From contig CAVYOE010000001.1 in assembly GCA_963770155.1 (NCBI GenBank), positions 372,001 through 436,000 of the forward strand: a stretch of DNA of 64,000 nucleotides, in the 5' to 3' direction. The notes beneath the pieces were generated by a model. It was not told the origin of the DNA and did not search any database. It saw only the letters and a list, made by a program, of their open reading frames with translations. Within the stretch, counting starts at the first letter, position 1, and every line of letters starts with the position of its first letter. Made by a program: the position numbers and the translations under genes. Source of the DNA: CAVYOE01 sp963770155 (GTDB taxonomy: Bacteria > Actinomycetota > Thermoleophilia > Solirubrobacterales > 70-9). Positions 16,468 to 24,951 of this stretch are shown here, in pieces.

Positions 16468-17978
16468 TGGCGGACGAGCGCCCAAGACGCCGCCGCCGGC
16501 CGCGTGCCGGCGGGGCCGGTTCATCAGAGTCCGGCCGGCCCAATCAGCCCGAGCAGCCCGTGACCGACGAATTCGGACGCAGCGACCCGGAGACCTCCGA
16601 GCGCGAGTTGCGCCGGCGCAAGCGCGAACAGCAGCGTGCCACCACGAGCCAGAAAGGTTCGGCCAAGAGGGGTGCAAACAAGAAGAGCGCGAGCAAGCGG
16701 GGCGCGAGCAAGCGGGATGCCGGCAAGAGGGGCGCCGCCGACCCGGAGAGAGCCTCCAGAACGACCGCCAGGTCACCGCGCAGCGCCGAGGGCGACAACC
16801 CCGCGCCGGCGCGCCGGCGCGCCGCTCAAGAGCCGCAGGCTGCCGGCAGCGGCGGGCTCGCCGGCCGCGCCGCCGCCGGACGAGATTCATTCCGCCGCCG
16901 CTTCGGAGGGGGCGGCAGCGGGGGGGACCCGGGCACCTACCGGCGCCGCCAGACGATGGCCATCCTCGGCGTGCTCGGTGGCATCCTCGCGATCTGGTTC
17001 CTGGTCGCCTTGTTCCAGCCGTTCGCCGGAGATGGCGAGGGCGAGGGCACGGTGCGGGTCGAGATACCCGAAGGCACTGAGCAGGGCGAGATCGCCGACA
17101 TCCTCGACGACGCCGGGGTGATTTCGAGCGCGACCCTGTTCGAGTGGCGTGTGTGGCTCGCCGGGGAGAAGAATCAACTCCAGCACGGCGACTACTCGCT
17201 CGCGCGCGGCATGAGCTACAGCAAGGTGATCGAGCGGCTCACCGGCGCGACCGAGGGCCAGATCTCTCTGGTCATCCCCGAAGGGCTCAGCCGCGACCAG
17301 GTTGCCGAGGTCGTCTCCGGCGCGGGGATAAGCGGTGACTACGAAGCCGCGACCGCGAGCTCGCCCGGCTTCAACCCGGCCAAGTACGGCGCCAAGGACC
17401 CCGCGAATCTCGAGGGCTTCCTTTTCCCGGCGACCTACGAGCTCGACGCCGGCGCAACCGTCGAGGACCTCGTCCCGATGCAGCTCGATGCCTTCGAACA
17501 GAACCTGAAGGGCGTCGATATGAGCTACGCAAAGAAGAAGAACCTGACGCCCTACGACGTCCTGATCATCGCCTCGATGATCGACCGCGAGGTGATGGTG
17601 CCGAAGGAGCGGGAGCTCGTCGCGGCCGTGATCTACAACCGCCTCAGTGACGGGACGCCGCTCGGAATCGACGCGACGACGAGATTCGAGACCGGCAACT
17701 TCGAAGAGCCGCTGACCAACGATCAGCTGCAGACGGACTCTCCCTACAACACTCGCACCAGGGCGGGCCTGCCGCCCGGGCCGATCGGCAACCCCGGGAT
17801 AGACGCGATCGAAGCCGCCGCGCGGCCGGCGAACGTGCCGTTCCTCTTCTACGTGGTCAAGCCGGGGACGTGTGGCGAGCACACCTTTGTCAAGACAGAG
17901 GCCGAGTTCGAGGAGGCGGTCGCCGCCTACAACGCGGCACGCGAGGAAGCCGGCGGCCAATCTCCGACGGAGTGCTGA
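16467..17978 (+). CDS. mltG: Endolytic murein transglycosylase MltG
   Basis: 503 aa, GTG start overlapping ruvX. Residues 1-160 are a long, basic, probably disordered cytoplasmic region with Lys/Arg/Ser/Ala repeats (KRGASKRDAGKRGA). A single membrane span follows (MAILGVLGGILAIWFLVALF, about 169-188), then the exported YceG domain: VEIPEGTEQGEIADIL, SLVIPEGLSRDQVAEVV, LEGFLFPATYEL, ASMIDREVMVPKERELVAAV around the catalytic acid, NRLSDGTPLGIDAT and SPYNTRTRAGLPPGPIGNPG. MltG cuts nascent glycan strands and sets their length at the membrane. The very long basic N-terminus is unusual compared with E. coli (about 340 aa). Confidence 0.94.
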   Translation: MADERPRRRRRPRAGGAGSSESGRPNQPEQPVTDEFGRSDPETSERELRRRKREQQRATTSQKGSAKRGANKKSASKRGASKRDAGKRGAADPERASRTTARSPRSAEGDNPAPARRRAAQEPQAAGSGGLAGRAAAGRDSFRRRFGGGGSGGDPGTYRRRQTMAILGVLGGILAIWFLVALFQPFAGDGEGEGTVRVEIPEGTEQGEIADILDDAGVISSATLFEWRVWLAGEKNQLQHGDYSLARGMSYSKVIERLTGATEGQISLVIPEGLSRDQVAEVVSGAGISGDYEAATASSPGFNPAKYGAKDPANLEGFLFPATYELDAGATVEDLVPMQLDAFEQNLKGVDMSYAKKKNLTPYDVLIIASMIDREVMVPKERELVAAVIYNRLSDGTPLGIDATTRFETGNFEEPLTNDQLQTDSPYNTRTRAGLPPGPIGNPGIDAIEAAARPANVPFLFYVVKPGTCGEHTFVKTEAEFEEAVAAYNAAREEAGGQSPTEC

Positions 17979-17979
17979 G

Positions 17980-18783
17980 CTGAGCCCGCGCCTTTGCGTT
18001 CTGGGGCAGCCGGTCGCGCACTCCCGCTCGCCGGCGATGCAGAGCGCCGCCCTGATTGCACTGGGCCTCGATGACTGGAGCTACGAGGCGATCGAGGTAG
18101 CGCCCGATGCCTTTGCCAACCGGGTCCGGGAGCTTCCGGGCGAAGGTTTTGTGGGCGCCAACGTCACGGTCCCGCACAAGCAGGCCGCCCTCGATTCGGC
18201 GGACGAGGCATCTGCGCGCGCACGCGAGATCGGCGCCGCCAATACGCTCAGCTTCAAGAACGGGAGGGTGCACGCCGAGAACACCGACGCTCCCGGTCTG
18301 ATCGCAGCGCTCCCGGAGGCGCCGGCAGGCAAGCGGGTGCTGGTGCTCGGAGCGGGCGGCGCGGCGCGCGCCGTTGTCTGGGGACTCACGAAGGCAGGGG
18401 CCCTGGTCGAGATCTGGAACCGGACCGCGGACCGCGCCCGCGAGCTCGCCGATCAGCTCGGCGTCTCGACGGTCGATTCGGCGAAGGCGTTGCCTGCTGC
18501 CGAGTTCGATCTGCTCGTCAACACGACCACGATCGGGATGGACGGGCGCGGCGGGCTGGCCGACCTGCGAGTTGAGCCCGGCTCGATCACGGCCGAGCAG
18601 ACCATCGTCGATCTTGCTTACGGATCCGAGCCGACCGAGCTGATCGCCACGGCGCAGGAGCGCGGCGCAGCGACCGTCGACGGTCTCGAGGTCCTCGTCC
18701 GCCAGGGTGCCGAGTCGCTGCGGATATGGACAGGGCTGGACCCGCCTCTCGAGGTCATGCGGGAGGCGGGGCGAGGCAGCTGA
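17980..18783 (+). CDS. aroE: Shikimate dehydrogenase
   Basis: About 267 aa. It reduces 3-dehydroshikimate with NADPH. Motifs are GQPVAHSRSPAMQ (shikimate binding), GANVTVPHK with the catalytic Lys, ENTDAPG with the catalytic Asp, the GAGGAARAVVWGL dinucleotide loop, NTTTIGM and VDLAYG. The start is unclear: conserved sequence begins at PRLCVLGQPVAHSRSP and the nearest in-frame codon is CTG at 17980. No ATG, GTG or TTG lies between there and about 17872, which is inside mltG. A CTG start, or an error in the start codon, seems likely. The mltG stop is immediately upstream, so the two are co-transcribed. Confidence 0.9.
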   Translation: MSPRLCVLGQPVAHSRSPAMQSAALIALGLDDWSYEAIEVAPDAFANRVRELPGEGFVGANVTVPHKQAALDSADEASARAREIGAANTLSFKNGRVHAENTDAPGLIAALPEAPAGKRVLVLGAGGAARAVVWGLTKAGALVEIWNRTADRARELADQLGVSTVDSAKALPAAEFDLLVNTTTIGMDGRGGLADLRVEPGSITAEQTIVDLAYGSEPTELIATAQERGAATVDGLEVLVRQGAESLRIWTGLDPPLEVMREAGRGS

Positions 18784-18791
18784 GCCTCGGC

Positions 18792-19430
18792 TCAGCCCTT
18801 CTGGCAGGCGAGCAGTTGCAGGTAGGGCGCGTTGGTGCCCGACGTGCCGCCGGCGTTGTTGATCGTGATTCCGGTGGTCTCGTCTGAGCTCTCTGGGACT
18901 ACCGAGAGGTCCTGCGGATTGTTGGCCGTATCGACGAGGCCCGTTGCCAGCCCCTCCGAGGCGTCGTCGTTGCTGGCGCCGATGGTGACGGAGTGGGTGT
19001 GACCGGGATCGCTGACACCGTGGTTGTGCTGCCCGACCGCGCGGTTCTGTTGGTCGCTGAGGTCGTTGCCGACCGCTGCTCCGAGGACTCCGCCGGAATT
19101 GAGCCCGACCAGGTAGCGGCCGCGGGCTGCGGTCAGCTCGCTCCAGCCGCTCGGGCAGGTGGGCGAGTTGAAATAGGCGACCTGGCCAGGGGCCTCGCCT
19201 CCGGGCGGGATCGCTGCGACCAATGCCTCCAGAGCCTTGACCCGCTTCTTCAGCTTCTTCAGCTGCTTCTTGGTGCTGGCACCCGCGGTTGCGATTGGTT
19301 CCCCGGCCGCCGTGGTCCGGCCATCTCCCGAGGTCGCCGCGACCGCCCCGCCGCCGGCTACCACTCCAAACATGGCGATCGTCGCCAGCACGTTCGCGTA
19401 GGTGAGCCGGTCTTTGATCCTGGAGCCCAT
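18792..19430 (-). CDS. Exported phage tail-collar-like protein
   Basis: 212 aa. ATG 19430 is preceded by GAGGAGGG. Residues 14-32 form a signal peptide or anchor (NVLATIAMFGVVAGGGAVAA). A short coiled coil (KQLKKLKKRVKALEALV, about 56-72) leads into a domain like tail-collar/microcystin-dependent proteins: CPSGWSELTAARGRYLVG, the metal-binding-like HNHGVSDPGHTH, and the end GTSGTNAPYLQLLACQK. In phages such domains form trimeric fibre tips. Here a signal peptide plus coiled coil suggests a trimeric surface spike made by the cell. No other phage genes are nearby. Function not established. Confidence 0.8.
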   Translation of the reverse strand: MGSRIKDRLTYANVLATIAMFGVVAGGGAVAATSGDGRTTAAGEPIATAGASTKKQLKKLKKRVKALEALVAAIPPGGEAPGQVAYFNSPTCPSGWSELTAARGRYLVGLNSGGVLGAAVGNDLSDQQNRAVGQHNHGVSDPGHTHSVTIGASNDDASEGLATGLVDTANNPQDLSVVPESSDETTGITINNAGGTSGTNAPYLQLLACQKG

Positions 19431-19461
19431 GGTCCCTCCTCGCTACTTAGTGGTCACCGCG

Positions 19462-19491
19462 AATATATTTGGCGGCGGACGGGAGCTGCAA
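19462..19491 (-). promoter_or_regulatory. Sigma-70-like promoter of the tail-collar-like gene
   Basis: On the minus strand TTGCAG (19486-19491) and TATATT (19462-19467) are separated by 18 bases. The -10 box is about 30 bases upstream of the ATG at 19430. The AT-rich -10 stands out in this GC-rich sequence. Confidence 0.5.
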
Positions 19492-19508
19492 CCTGGTCCC
19501 CGCCGAGC

Positions 19509-19958
19509 TCACTCCTCGGACCTAGACTCGGCGTCGGAGACCTCGAGTCGGCCGGCGAGTCGGCCGGCGTCGGTCAGCTTGATCACGAAGCTTCCAGGCT
19601 CCTCGAGAAGCAGGTCGAAGTTAGCCGGAGAGTCGCGGGAGACAGGAGCGACCTGACCGAAGGCGGGGATCTCTACCTGGTCGACCCGCTTTGAGACGAC
19701 AGTCAGGATCACCTGGTCCCCGACCCGCAGCGGGATCATCCCCGAGCCGACGACGTCGATCTCCGGGCTGTTGGCGTTGACTGTCACCCGAAACAGGGAA
19801 CCCTTGGCCATTCCCGAGCCCTCGATCGGTGGCGGCTCGGCCACGGTCTCCTCGGGTTCATCGTTCGAGTCGTCCGCCCCCCGCTGAGCTGCCACCGCAA
19901 GCAGCGAAGAGATTCCCAGCAGGACTACCAGCACGATCAGCAGGCGTCTTGCGACCAT
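19509..19958 (-). CDS. Membrane-anchored cupredoxin-like small protein
   Basis: About 149 aa starting at ATG 19958. Residues 2-22 are a signal anchor (ARRLLIVLVVLLGISSLLAV), followed by an acidic linker and a beta-sandwich-like domain (LFRVTVNANSPEIDVVG, LRVGDQVILTVVSK, VDQVEIPAFGQV, FDLLLEEPGSFVIKL). The layout resembles exported cupredoxin-like domains that oppose oxidation or bind at the membrane, but the His/Cys/Met copper ligands are not evident. The gene is divergent from the prepilin peptidase and upstream of the tail-collar-like gene on the same strand. Function unknown. Confidence 0.72.
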   Translation of the reverse strand: MVARRLLIVLVVLLGISSLLAVAAQRGADDSNDEPEETVAEPPPIEGSGMAKGSLFRVTVNANSPEIDVVGSGMIPLRVGDQVILTVVSKRVDQVEIPAFGQVAPVSRDSPANFDLLLEEPGSFVIKLTDAGRLAGRLEVSDAESRSEE

Positions 19959-20047
19959 GAGCCCTACATCACAACAGACCGCCCCGCCAAACAGACAGCC
20001 CCGTGACAGAGGGGGGCGAGCTTCGGCGCCGCGGGACTCTGCTTGCC

Positions 20048-20503
20048 ATGGGCGCACCCTCTCCAGAGGATCGTGTGGTCGTAGTCGCCCTCACGATTGC
20101 GCTTGCGGCCGTGCTCCTCGCCTGCACCGCCATGGACCTCCGCTCCCGCACGGTTCCCAATCGGGTCGTTGCGGCCGGCGCGGCGCTGGCCCTCGCTCTT
20201 TTCGTCGTGGCGGCTCCGGAGTTTCTCGCCGGCCGGCTCCTGGCAGCGTTCATGGCAGCCGGCTTCCTCCTGGTCCCGGCGTTGGCCCGGTCGGATGCGA
20301 TGGGGCTCGGTGACGTCAAGCTCGCCGGGATGCTCGGGCTCTACCTCGGCTACGCAGTGGTCACCGCGCTGCTGGTTGCGTTCGTCGCCGGCTCCCTCGC
20401 CGGGGCGGTTCTGTTCATCCGGCACGGCATTGCGGCGCGCAGGATGACGATCCCATTCGTGCCGTATCTGGCGTTCGGCGCGACCGTCGCCGCGGCCGGG
20501 TAG
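20048..20503 (+). CDS. Short A24 prepilin peptidase
   Basis: 151 aa from ATG 20048; a GTG at 20003 is an alternative start, and neither has a clear ribosome site. The two aspartates of A24 prepilin peptidases are present in CTAMDLRSRTVPNR and in MGLGDVKLAGMLG, within about five membrane spans. The N-terminal Cys-rich methylase domain of PilD is absent, as in TadV/CpaA types. The family cleaves type IV or Tad prepilin leaders at the cytoplasmic membrane face. No pilin, ATPase or secretin genes lie in this window, so its partners must be elsewhere. Confidence 0.85.
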   Translation: MGAPSPEDRVVVVALTIALAAVLLACTAMDLRSRTVPNRVVAAGAALALALFVVAAPEFLAGRLLAAFMAAGFLLVPALARSDAMGLGDVKLAGMLGLYLGYAVVTALLVAFVAGSLAGAVLFIRHGIAARRMTIPFVPYLAFGATVAAAG

Positions 20504-20512
20504 CCCCCGCAT

Positions 20513-20538
20513 CACATACGCGCACCACATACGCGCAC
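20513..20538. repeat. Tandem 13-bp direct repeat upstream of aroC
   Basis: CACATACGCGCAC occurs twice without a gap (20513-20525 and 20526-20538) in the 92-base intergenic region before aroC. It could be an operator or a replication-slippage product. Confidence 0.7.
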
Positions 20539-20595
20539 AACCTGGCCCGCAACCGTTTACCCGGCGGCGAAAAAGGCCGTCCATAAACTGGTGCG

Positions 20596-21759
20596 ATGAG
20601 CTTTCGCTTCGTCACAGCAGGCGAATCGCACGGCCCTGGGCTGGTTGCGATCGTCGAGGGCCTGCCCGCAGGCCTCGAGCTCGACCGCGAGCGGCTCGAC
20701 CGCGACATGGCGCGGCGGCAACTGGGCCACGGTCGCGGCGGCCGGATGAAGATCGAATCGGACGCGGTCGAGATCCGCTCGGGCCTGCGCCATGGCCGCA
20801 CTCTGGGCAGCCCGGTGGCGATCCTCGTCGCGAATCGCGATTACGAGAATTGGGAGGAAAGGATGAGCCCGTGGCCGGTAGACGCGGAGGTGGAAGAGGT
20901 CCACCTGCCGCGTCCCGGCCACGCGGACCTCGCCGGCGCCCACAAGTTCAAGCACGACGACATCCGCAACGTGCTCGAACGCGCCAGCGCTCGGGAAACC
21001 GCAGCGCGGGTCGCCGCCGGAGCCGTCGCCAAGGAGTTCCTGCGAGACGTCGGGGTCGAGATCCGGTCCCACGTCCTCCAGATGGGCTCCGTGCGCGCGC
21101 CTGCCTCCGACCAGCTCACGATCGAGGATTTCGACGGCGTCGACGAGTCACCCGTCCGCTGCCTGGACGCCAAGGCCACCGAGGAGATGGTCGCCGAGGT
21201 CGACCGCATCCGCAAAGCCAACGAGAGCCTCGGTGGGAGCTTCGAGGTCCGGGCTTTCGGCCTCGTGCCCGGCCTCGGTTCACATGTGGCCTGGAACGAG
21301 AAACTCGACGGCAGGTTGGCGCAGGCGATCGTCTCGATCCAGTCGATCAAGGGAGCGACGATCGGCCCTGCCTGGGAGGTCGCGGGCAGCCCCGGCTCCG
21401 AGGCTCACGACGAGATCTTTCATGACGACGAGCGCGGCTGGTACCGGGAGACCAACCGGGCCGGAGGGCTCGAAGGCGGCATGACCAACGGCGAATCGCT
21501 CGTGATCCAGGCCGCAATCAAGCCGATCTCGACACTGACCAAACCACTCCGCTCAGCCAATCTCCACACCCGCGAGGCGGAGCAGGCGCACAAGGAGCGC
21601 ACCGATTCGACCGTGGTCCCGGCGGCCGCGGTGGTCGGCGAGGCGATGACCGCGCTGGTCCTGGCCGGCGCCTACCGCGAAAAGTTCGGCGGCGATCACG
21701 TCGATGACGTCCGGGCCGCGCTTGACGCCTACAAGGAGCGGATCGGATGGAGGCGCTGA
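20596..21759 (+). CDS. aroC: Chorismate synthase
   Basis: 387 aa, ATG start. It converts EPSP to chorismate with reduced FMN. Recognisable parts are MSFRFVTAGESHGPGLVAI at the N-terminus, RRQLGHGRGGRMKIE, the flavin and phosphate-binding stretch RPGHADLAGAHKFKHDDIR, RASARETAARVAAGAVAK, GGLEGGMTNGE and the C-terminal RTDSTVVPAAAVVGEAM. The length is typical. It heads a run with aroKB (13-base overlap) and aroQ (4-base overlap). Confidence 0.97.
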   Translation: MSFRFVTAGESHGPGLVAIVEGLPAGLELDRERLDRDMARRQLGHGRGGRMKIESDAVEIRSGLRHGRTLGSPVAILVANRDYENWEERMSPWPVDAEVEEVHLPRPGHADLAGAHKFKHDDIRNVLERASARETAARVAAGAVAKEFLRDVGVEIRSHVLQMGSVRAPASDQLTIEDFDGVDESPVRCLDAKATEEMVAEVDRIRKANESLGGSFEVRAFGLVPGLGSHVAWNEKLDGRLAQAIVSIQSIKGATIGPAWEVAGSPGSEAHDEIFHDDERGWYRETNRAGGLEGGMTNGESLVIQAAIKPISTLTKPLRSANLHTREAEQAHKERTDSTVVPAAAVVGEAMTALVLAGAYREKFGGDHVDDVRAALDAYKERIGWRR

Positions 21760-23324
21760 AGACGAAGCCGGGCGCCATTGTCCTCGTCGGGTTCATGGCG
21801 GCCGGCAAGAGCAACGCGGCCCGCGAGGTCGCAGACCATCTCGGAACCGAGGCGCTCGACGCCGATGCGCTGATTGAGGCCGACCTCGGCACCTCGATTC
21901 CCACGTTCTTCGAGCGCGAGGGCGAGGACGAATTCCGCCGCCGCGAGGAGAAGCTGGTGCTCGAACTGCTCTCGGATGGGCGTGGTGACGACCGGGTGAT
22001 CGCCCTCGGCGGCGGCGCGATCGAGAGCGAAGCCGTGCGCCGTGCGCTCGACGGCCACGTGGTCGTGTGGTGCGCGGTCGACGAGGAAACCGCCTGGGAA
22101 CGCGCCCAGGGCGGCGGCCGGCCGCTGGCCGCGGACCGCGACGAGTTCTCGCGCCGCTTCTCCGAGCGGCAGCCGCTCTACGAGTCGGTTGCGACCGCGG
22201 TGCTGCCCGCCGCCGCTCGCGACGCCGCGAAGGACGCGGCTCCATGGATCGCTGCGCTTCGTCAGCTGCCGCAGGCTCGCCTCGCCTGGGCCGCGTCCGC
22301 AAGCGCCAGCTACCCGGCGGTCATAGGGCCCGGCGCGATCGGGCTCCTCTCGGCACTCGATCCCGACCGCCGCCGCTTCTGCATCGCCGACCGCCAGGCG
22401 CTGGTCCGGCACGAAGACCTGCTCCCGAGCAGAGAGGCCACGATCCAGGTTGAAGGCGGAGAGGAGCGCAAGACGCTTACCGAGGCCGAGGTGCTGCTGC
22501 GCTCCCTTGCTGAGATGAAGGTGCGCCGCGACGATTCCATCCTCGCCTTCGGCGGCGGGGTCGCGGGCGACCTTGCCGGTTTCGTCGCAGCCACATACCA
22601 GCGGGGGACCCCGGTGGTGCAGCTGCCGACCACGGTGGTGGCTCAGGTGGACTCGGCCTACGGCGGCAAGACCGGTGTCGATCTGCCCGAAGCAAAGAAC
22701 TACGTCGGCGCATACCACCTGCCCAGCGCCGTCCTCGCTGACCCGTCGGTCCTTGCGACGCTGCCCGGTGAGGAGATCTCTGCCGGCTTCGTCGAGGTGC
22801 TGAAGACGGCACTGATCGCCGGCGGCAGCCTCTGGGACGAGGTGAGCGGCCTCGATTTCATCCCGCTGGTGCGGGCGGGGGCCTCTGAGGAGCTGACCGG
22901 CGTGATCTTCGCCTGCGCGCGGACCAAGCTCGAGGTCGTTGCAGCCGACGAGCGAGACTCCGGGCGGCGGGCCGTGCTCAATCTCGGTCATACGGTTGGT
23001 CACGCGATCGAGGCCGCCACCGGCTACCGCCGTTACCGGCACGGAGAGGCGGTCGCCCTCGGCCTCTTGGCGGCTCTACGCCTCTCGGGCGCCGAGGATC
23101 TGCGCGCGCAGGTGCGCGGCATCCTTGAAGCTCACGCGCTTCCGACGACGCTCGATCAGTCGGTGGCAGTCGACTCGGTGGAGGAAGCGCTTGCCCTGGA
23201 CAAGAAGAACCTCACCGCGGCAGGACTCGGCTTCGTCCTGCTCGAGCGCCCCGGCGAGCCCCGCTGGGGCGAGGAGGTTGCGCCGGATAGGGTCAGGGAC
23301 GCCGTGGAAGAGCTGCAGCGGTGA
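21747..23324 (+). CDS. aroKB: Shikimate kinase / 3-dehydroquinate synthase fusion
   Basis: 525 aa. Residues 8-160 are shikimate kinase: Walker A VGFMAAGKSNAAREVA, LDADALIEADLG with the shikimate-binding Asp, FEREGEDEFRRREE, VIALGGGAI and RPLAADRDEFSRRF. Residues 190-520 are dehydroquinate synthase: EERKTLTEAEVLL, AFGGGVAGDLAGFVAATY, PTTVVAQVDSAYGGKTGVD, NYVGAYHLP, GFVEVLKTALI and the Zn-binding LGHTVGHAIEA and YRHGEAVALGLL. The two domains catalyse non-consecutive steps of the pathway (5 and 2). All visible catalytic motifs are kept, and the linker lies around residues 165-185. Confidence 0.95.
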   Translation: MEALKTKPGAIVLVGFMAAGKSNAAREVADHLGTEALDADALIEADLGTSIPTFFEREGEDEFRRREEKLVLELLSDGRGDDRVIALGGGAIESEAVRRALDGHVVVWCAVDEETAWERAQGGGRPLAADRDEFSRRFSERQPLYESVATAVLPAAARDAAKDAAPWIAALRQLPQARLAWAASASASYPAVIGPGAIGLLSALDPDRRRFCIADRQALVRHEDLLPSREATIQVEGGEERKTLTEAEVLLRSLAEMKVRRDDSILAFGGGVAGDLAGFVAATYQRGTPVVQLPTTVVAQVDSAYGGKTGVDLPEAKNYVGAYHLPSAVLADPSVLATLPGEEISAGFVEVLKTALIAGGSLWDEVSGLDFIPLVRAGASEELTGVIFACARTKLEVVAADERDSGRRAVLNLGHTVGHAIEAATGYRRYRHGEAVALGLLAALRLSGAEDLRAQVRGILEAHALPTTLDQSVAVDSVEEALALDKKNLTAAGLGFVLLERPGEPRWGEEVAPDRVRDAVEELQR

Positions 23325-23773
23325 GCCCCGGGTCGCACAACCGAATCGCCGTCTTGAACGGCGTCAACCTCGACCTGCTCGGAAGCCGCGACCCCGAGCA
23401 CTACGGCTCCCAGACGCTGGCCGAGCTCGAGCGACAGGTCCGCGGCTGGGGCAAGGACTTCGGGCTCGAGACGCTCTTCTTCCAGACCAACCACGAGGGC
23501 GAGTTCGTCGAGTACCTGCACCGGCTTCCGGAGCAGGCCGACGCCGCGATCATCAACGCTGCCGCGTGGACCCACTACAGCTGGGCAATCCGCGACGCGC
23601 TCGAGTTCTCGGGCCTGCCCGCGATCGAGGTCCATCTCTCTGACATTTCCAAGCGCGAGGAGTGGCGGCAACACTCGGTCTTCGAGGGTCTCGTGCTCGA
23701 TGTGATCTCGGGGGAGAAGGCCGAGGGGTACCGGCGGGCGCTGGAGATCCTCGCCAAGCACCTCGGCAAGTGA
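23321..23773 (+). CDS. aroQ: Type II 3-dehydroquinate dehydratase
   Basis: 150 aa, GTG start in a GTGA overlap with aroKB. It dehydrates 3-dehydroquinate to 3-dehydroshikimate as a dodecamer. Visible are VLNGVNLDLLGSRDPEHYG with the loop Arg and catalytic Tyr, QTNHEGEFVEYLH, IINAAAWTHYSWAIRDAL and EVHLSDISKREEWRQHSVF with the catalytic His. The substrate loop reads NAAAWTHYS where most homologues have NPGAYTHTS. This is a clear local departure but keeps the Asn and His. The next gene starts 36 bases later. Confidence 0.93.
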   Translation: MSPGSHNRIAVLNGVNLDLLGSRDPEHYGSQTLAELERQVRGWGKDFGLETLFFQTNHEGEFVEYLHRLPEQADAAIINAAAWTHYSWAIRDALEFSGLPAIEVHLSDISKREEWRQHSVFEGLVLDVISGEKAEGYRRALEILAKHLGK

Positions 23774-23809
23774 GCCGGCACCAGTGACTCTTCTAAGTGA
23801 TGGCCCTAA

Positions 23810-24910
23810 GTGAGCACCACGGGCACAGGCGCAGGAACCGCGGCGCGCGGCGGCAGAGCCGACTCGCTCGAGGCGCTGCTCGACGAGGCCGGGATCGATT
23901 CGCTCCTCGTCACCGACCTCACCAATCTCCGCTATCTCACAGGGTTCACCGGCACCAACGGGCTCTGTCTGGTCGGCAGCGGCGGAGTACGGGTTTTCCT
24001 CACCGACTTCCGCTACGTCGAGCGCGCCGCCGAAGAAGTCGGCGAGGGCTGGGAGCAGCCGCGTGCGGAAAGGGAATTGCTGCCGCATGCGTTCGAGCGC
24101 GCCTCCGGGACGGTCGGCTTTGAGGATGCCCACGTCAGCGTCCGGCAGCTTCAGAAGCTCGAGGAGAAAGCGCCCGACGGCGTCGAGCTTGCTCCCGCCG
24201 GCGACCTGGTCGAGCGGCTCCGCAGCGTCAAGGATTCCGGTGAGATCGAGGCGGTCGCCTCGGCTGCTGCACTTGCCGACCAGGTCTACGAGCGGGTCAC
24301 CGGGAACGGGCTTGCCGGTCGCAGCGAGCTCGAGGTCGCCCGCGCCGCAGAAGCGGCGATCCGTGAATCGGGGGCAGAGCCTGCCTTCCCGGTCATCGTC
24401 GCGGCCGGCCCGACCGGCTCCCAGCCTCACGCCGAGCCCGGTGAGCGTCAGATCGGAGCCGGCGAGCTCGTGGTCTTCGACATGGGGGCAAAGCTCGACG
24501 GCTACTGCTCCGACTGCACCCGGACCTTTGCCGCCGGCGATCCAGGAGCCGAGGAGCGCGAGGTGTACCAGCTGGTCCGCAGCGCCCAGCAGGAAGCACT
24601 GGATGCCCTCCGCCCGGGGCTCGGTGGGGTGGAGGTGGACTCCGTCGCGCGCGAGCGGATCTCCGACGCCGGGCACGGCGAGCACTTCGGCCACGGCCTC
24701 GGCCACGGCGTCGGGCTGGAGGTTCACGAAAAGCCGACACTCTCGGCCGCATCCGAGGACGACCTCGCCGCCGGCAACGTGGTCACGGTCGAGCCAGGGG
24801 TCTATTTGCCCGGGCGGTTCGGAGTACGAATTGAGGATCTGGTGGTGGTGACCAAAGAGGGGCACCGCAACCTCTCGGGCCTGCCGAAGGAGCTCCAGGT
24901 CGTCGGTTGA
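23810..24910 (+). CDS. M24 Xaa-Pro peptidase (PepP/PepQ-like)
   Basis: 366 aa, GTG start. An N-terminal creatinase-like domain (SLLVTDLTNLRYLTGFTGTN) is followed by the pita-bread metallopeptidase. The metal ligands are seen in VVFDMGAKLDGYCSDCTRT (two Asp), FGHGLGHGVGLEVHE (His), VVTVEPGVYL (Glu) and GVRIEDLVVV (Glu). It removes residues next to proline from peptides, in the cytoplasm. In many bacteria this gene is followed directly by efp, whose product relieves ribosome stalling at prolines. Here three other genes separate the two. Confidence 0.92.
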   Translation: MSTTGTGAGTAARGGRADSLEALLDEAGIDSLLVTDLTNLRYLTGFTGTNGLCLVGSGGVRVFLTDFRYVERAAEEVGEGWEQPRAERELLPHAFERASGTVGFEDAHVSVRQLQKLEEKAPDGVELAPAGDLVERLRSVKDSGEIEAVASAAALADQVYERVTGNGLAGRSELEVARAAEAAIRESGAEPAFPVIVAAGPTGSQPHAEPGERQIGAGELVVFDMGAKLDGYCSDCTRTFAAGDPGAEEREVYQLVRSAQQEALDALRPGLGGVEVDSVARERISDAGHGEHFGHGLGHGVGLEVHEKPTLSAASEDDLAAGNVVTVEPGVYLPGRFGVRIEDLVVVTKEGHRNLSGLPKELQVVG

Positions 24911-24951
24911 GAGTGGCGCCCGTACCCGACTGCGCGCCTAAAATCGGACCG

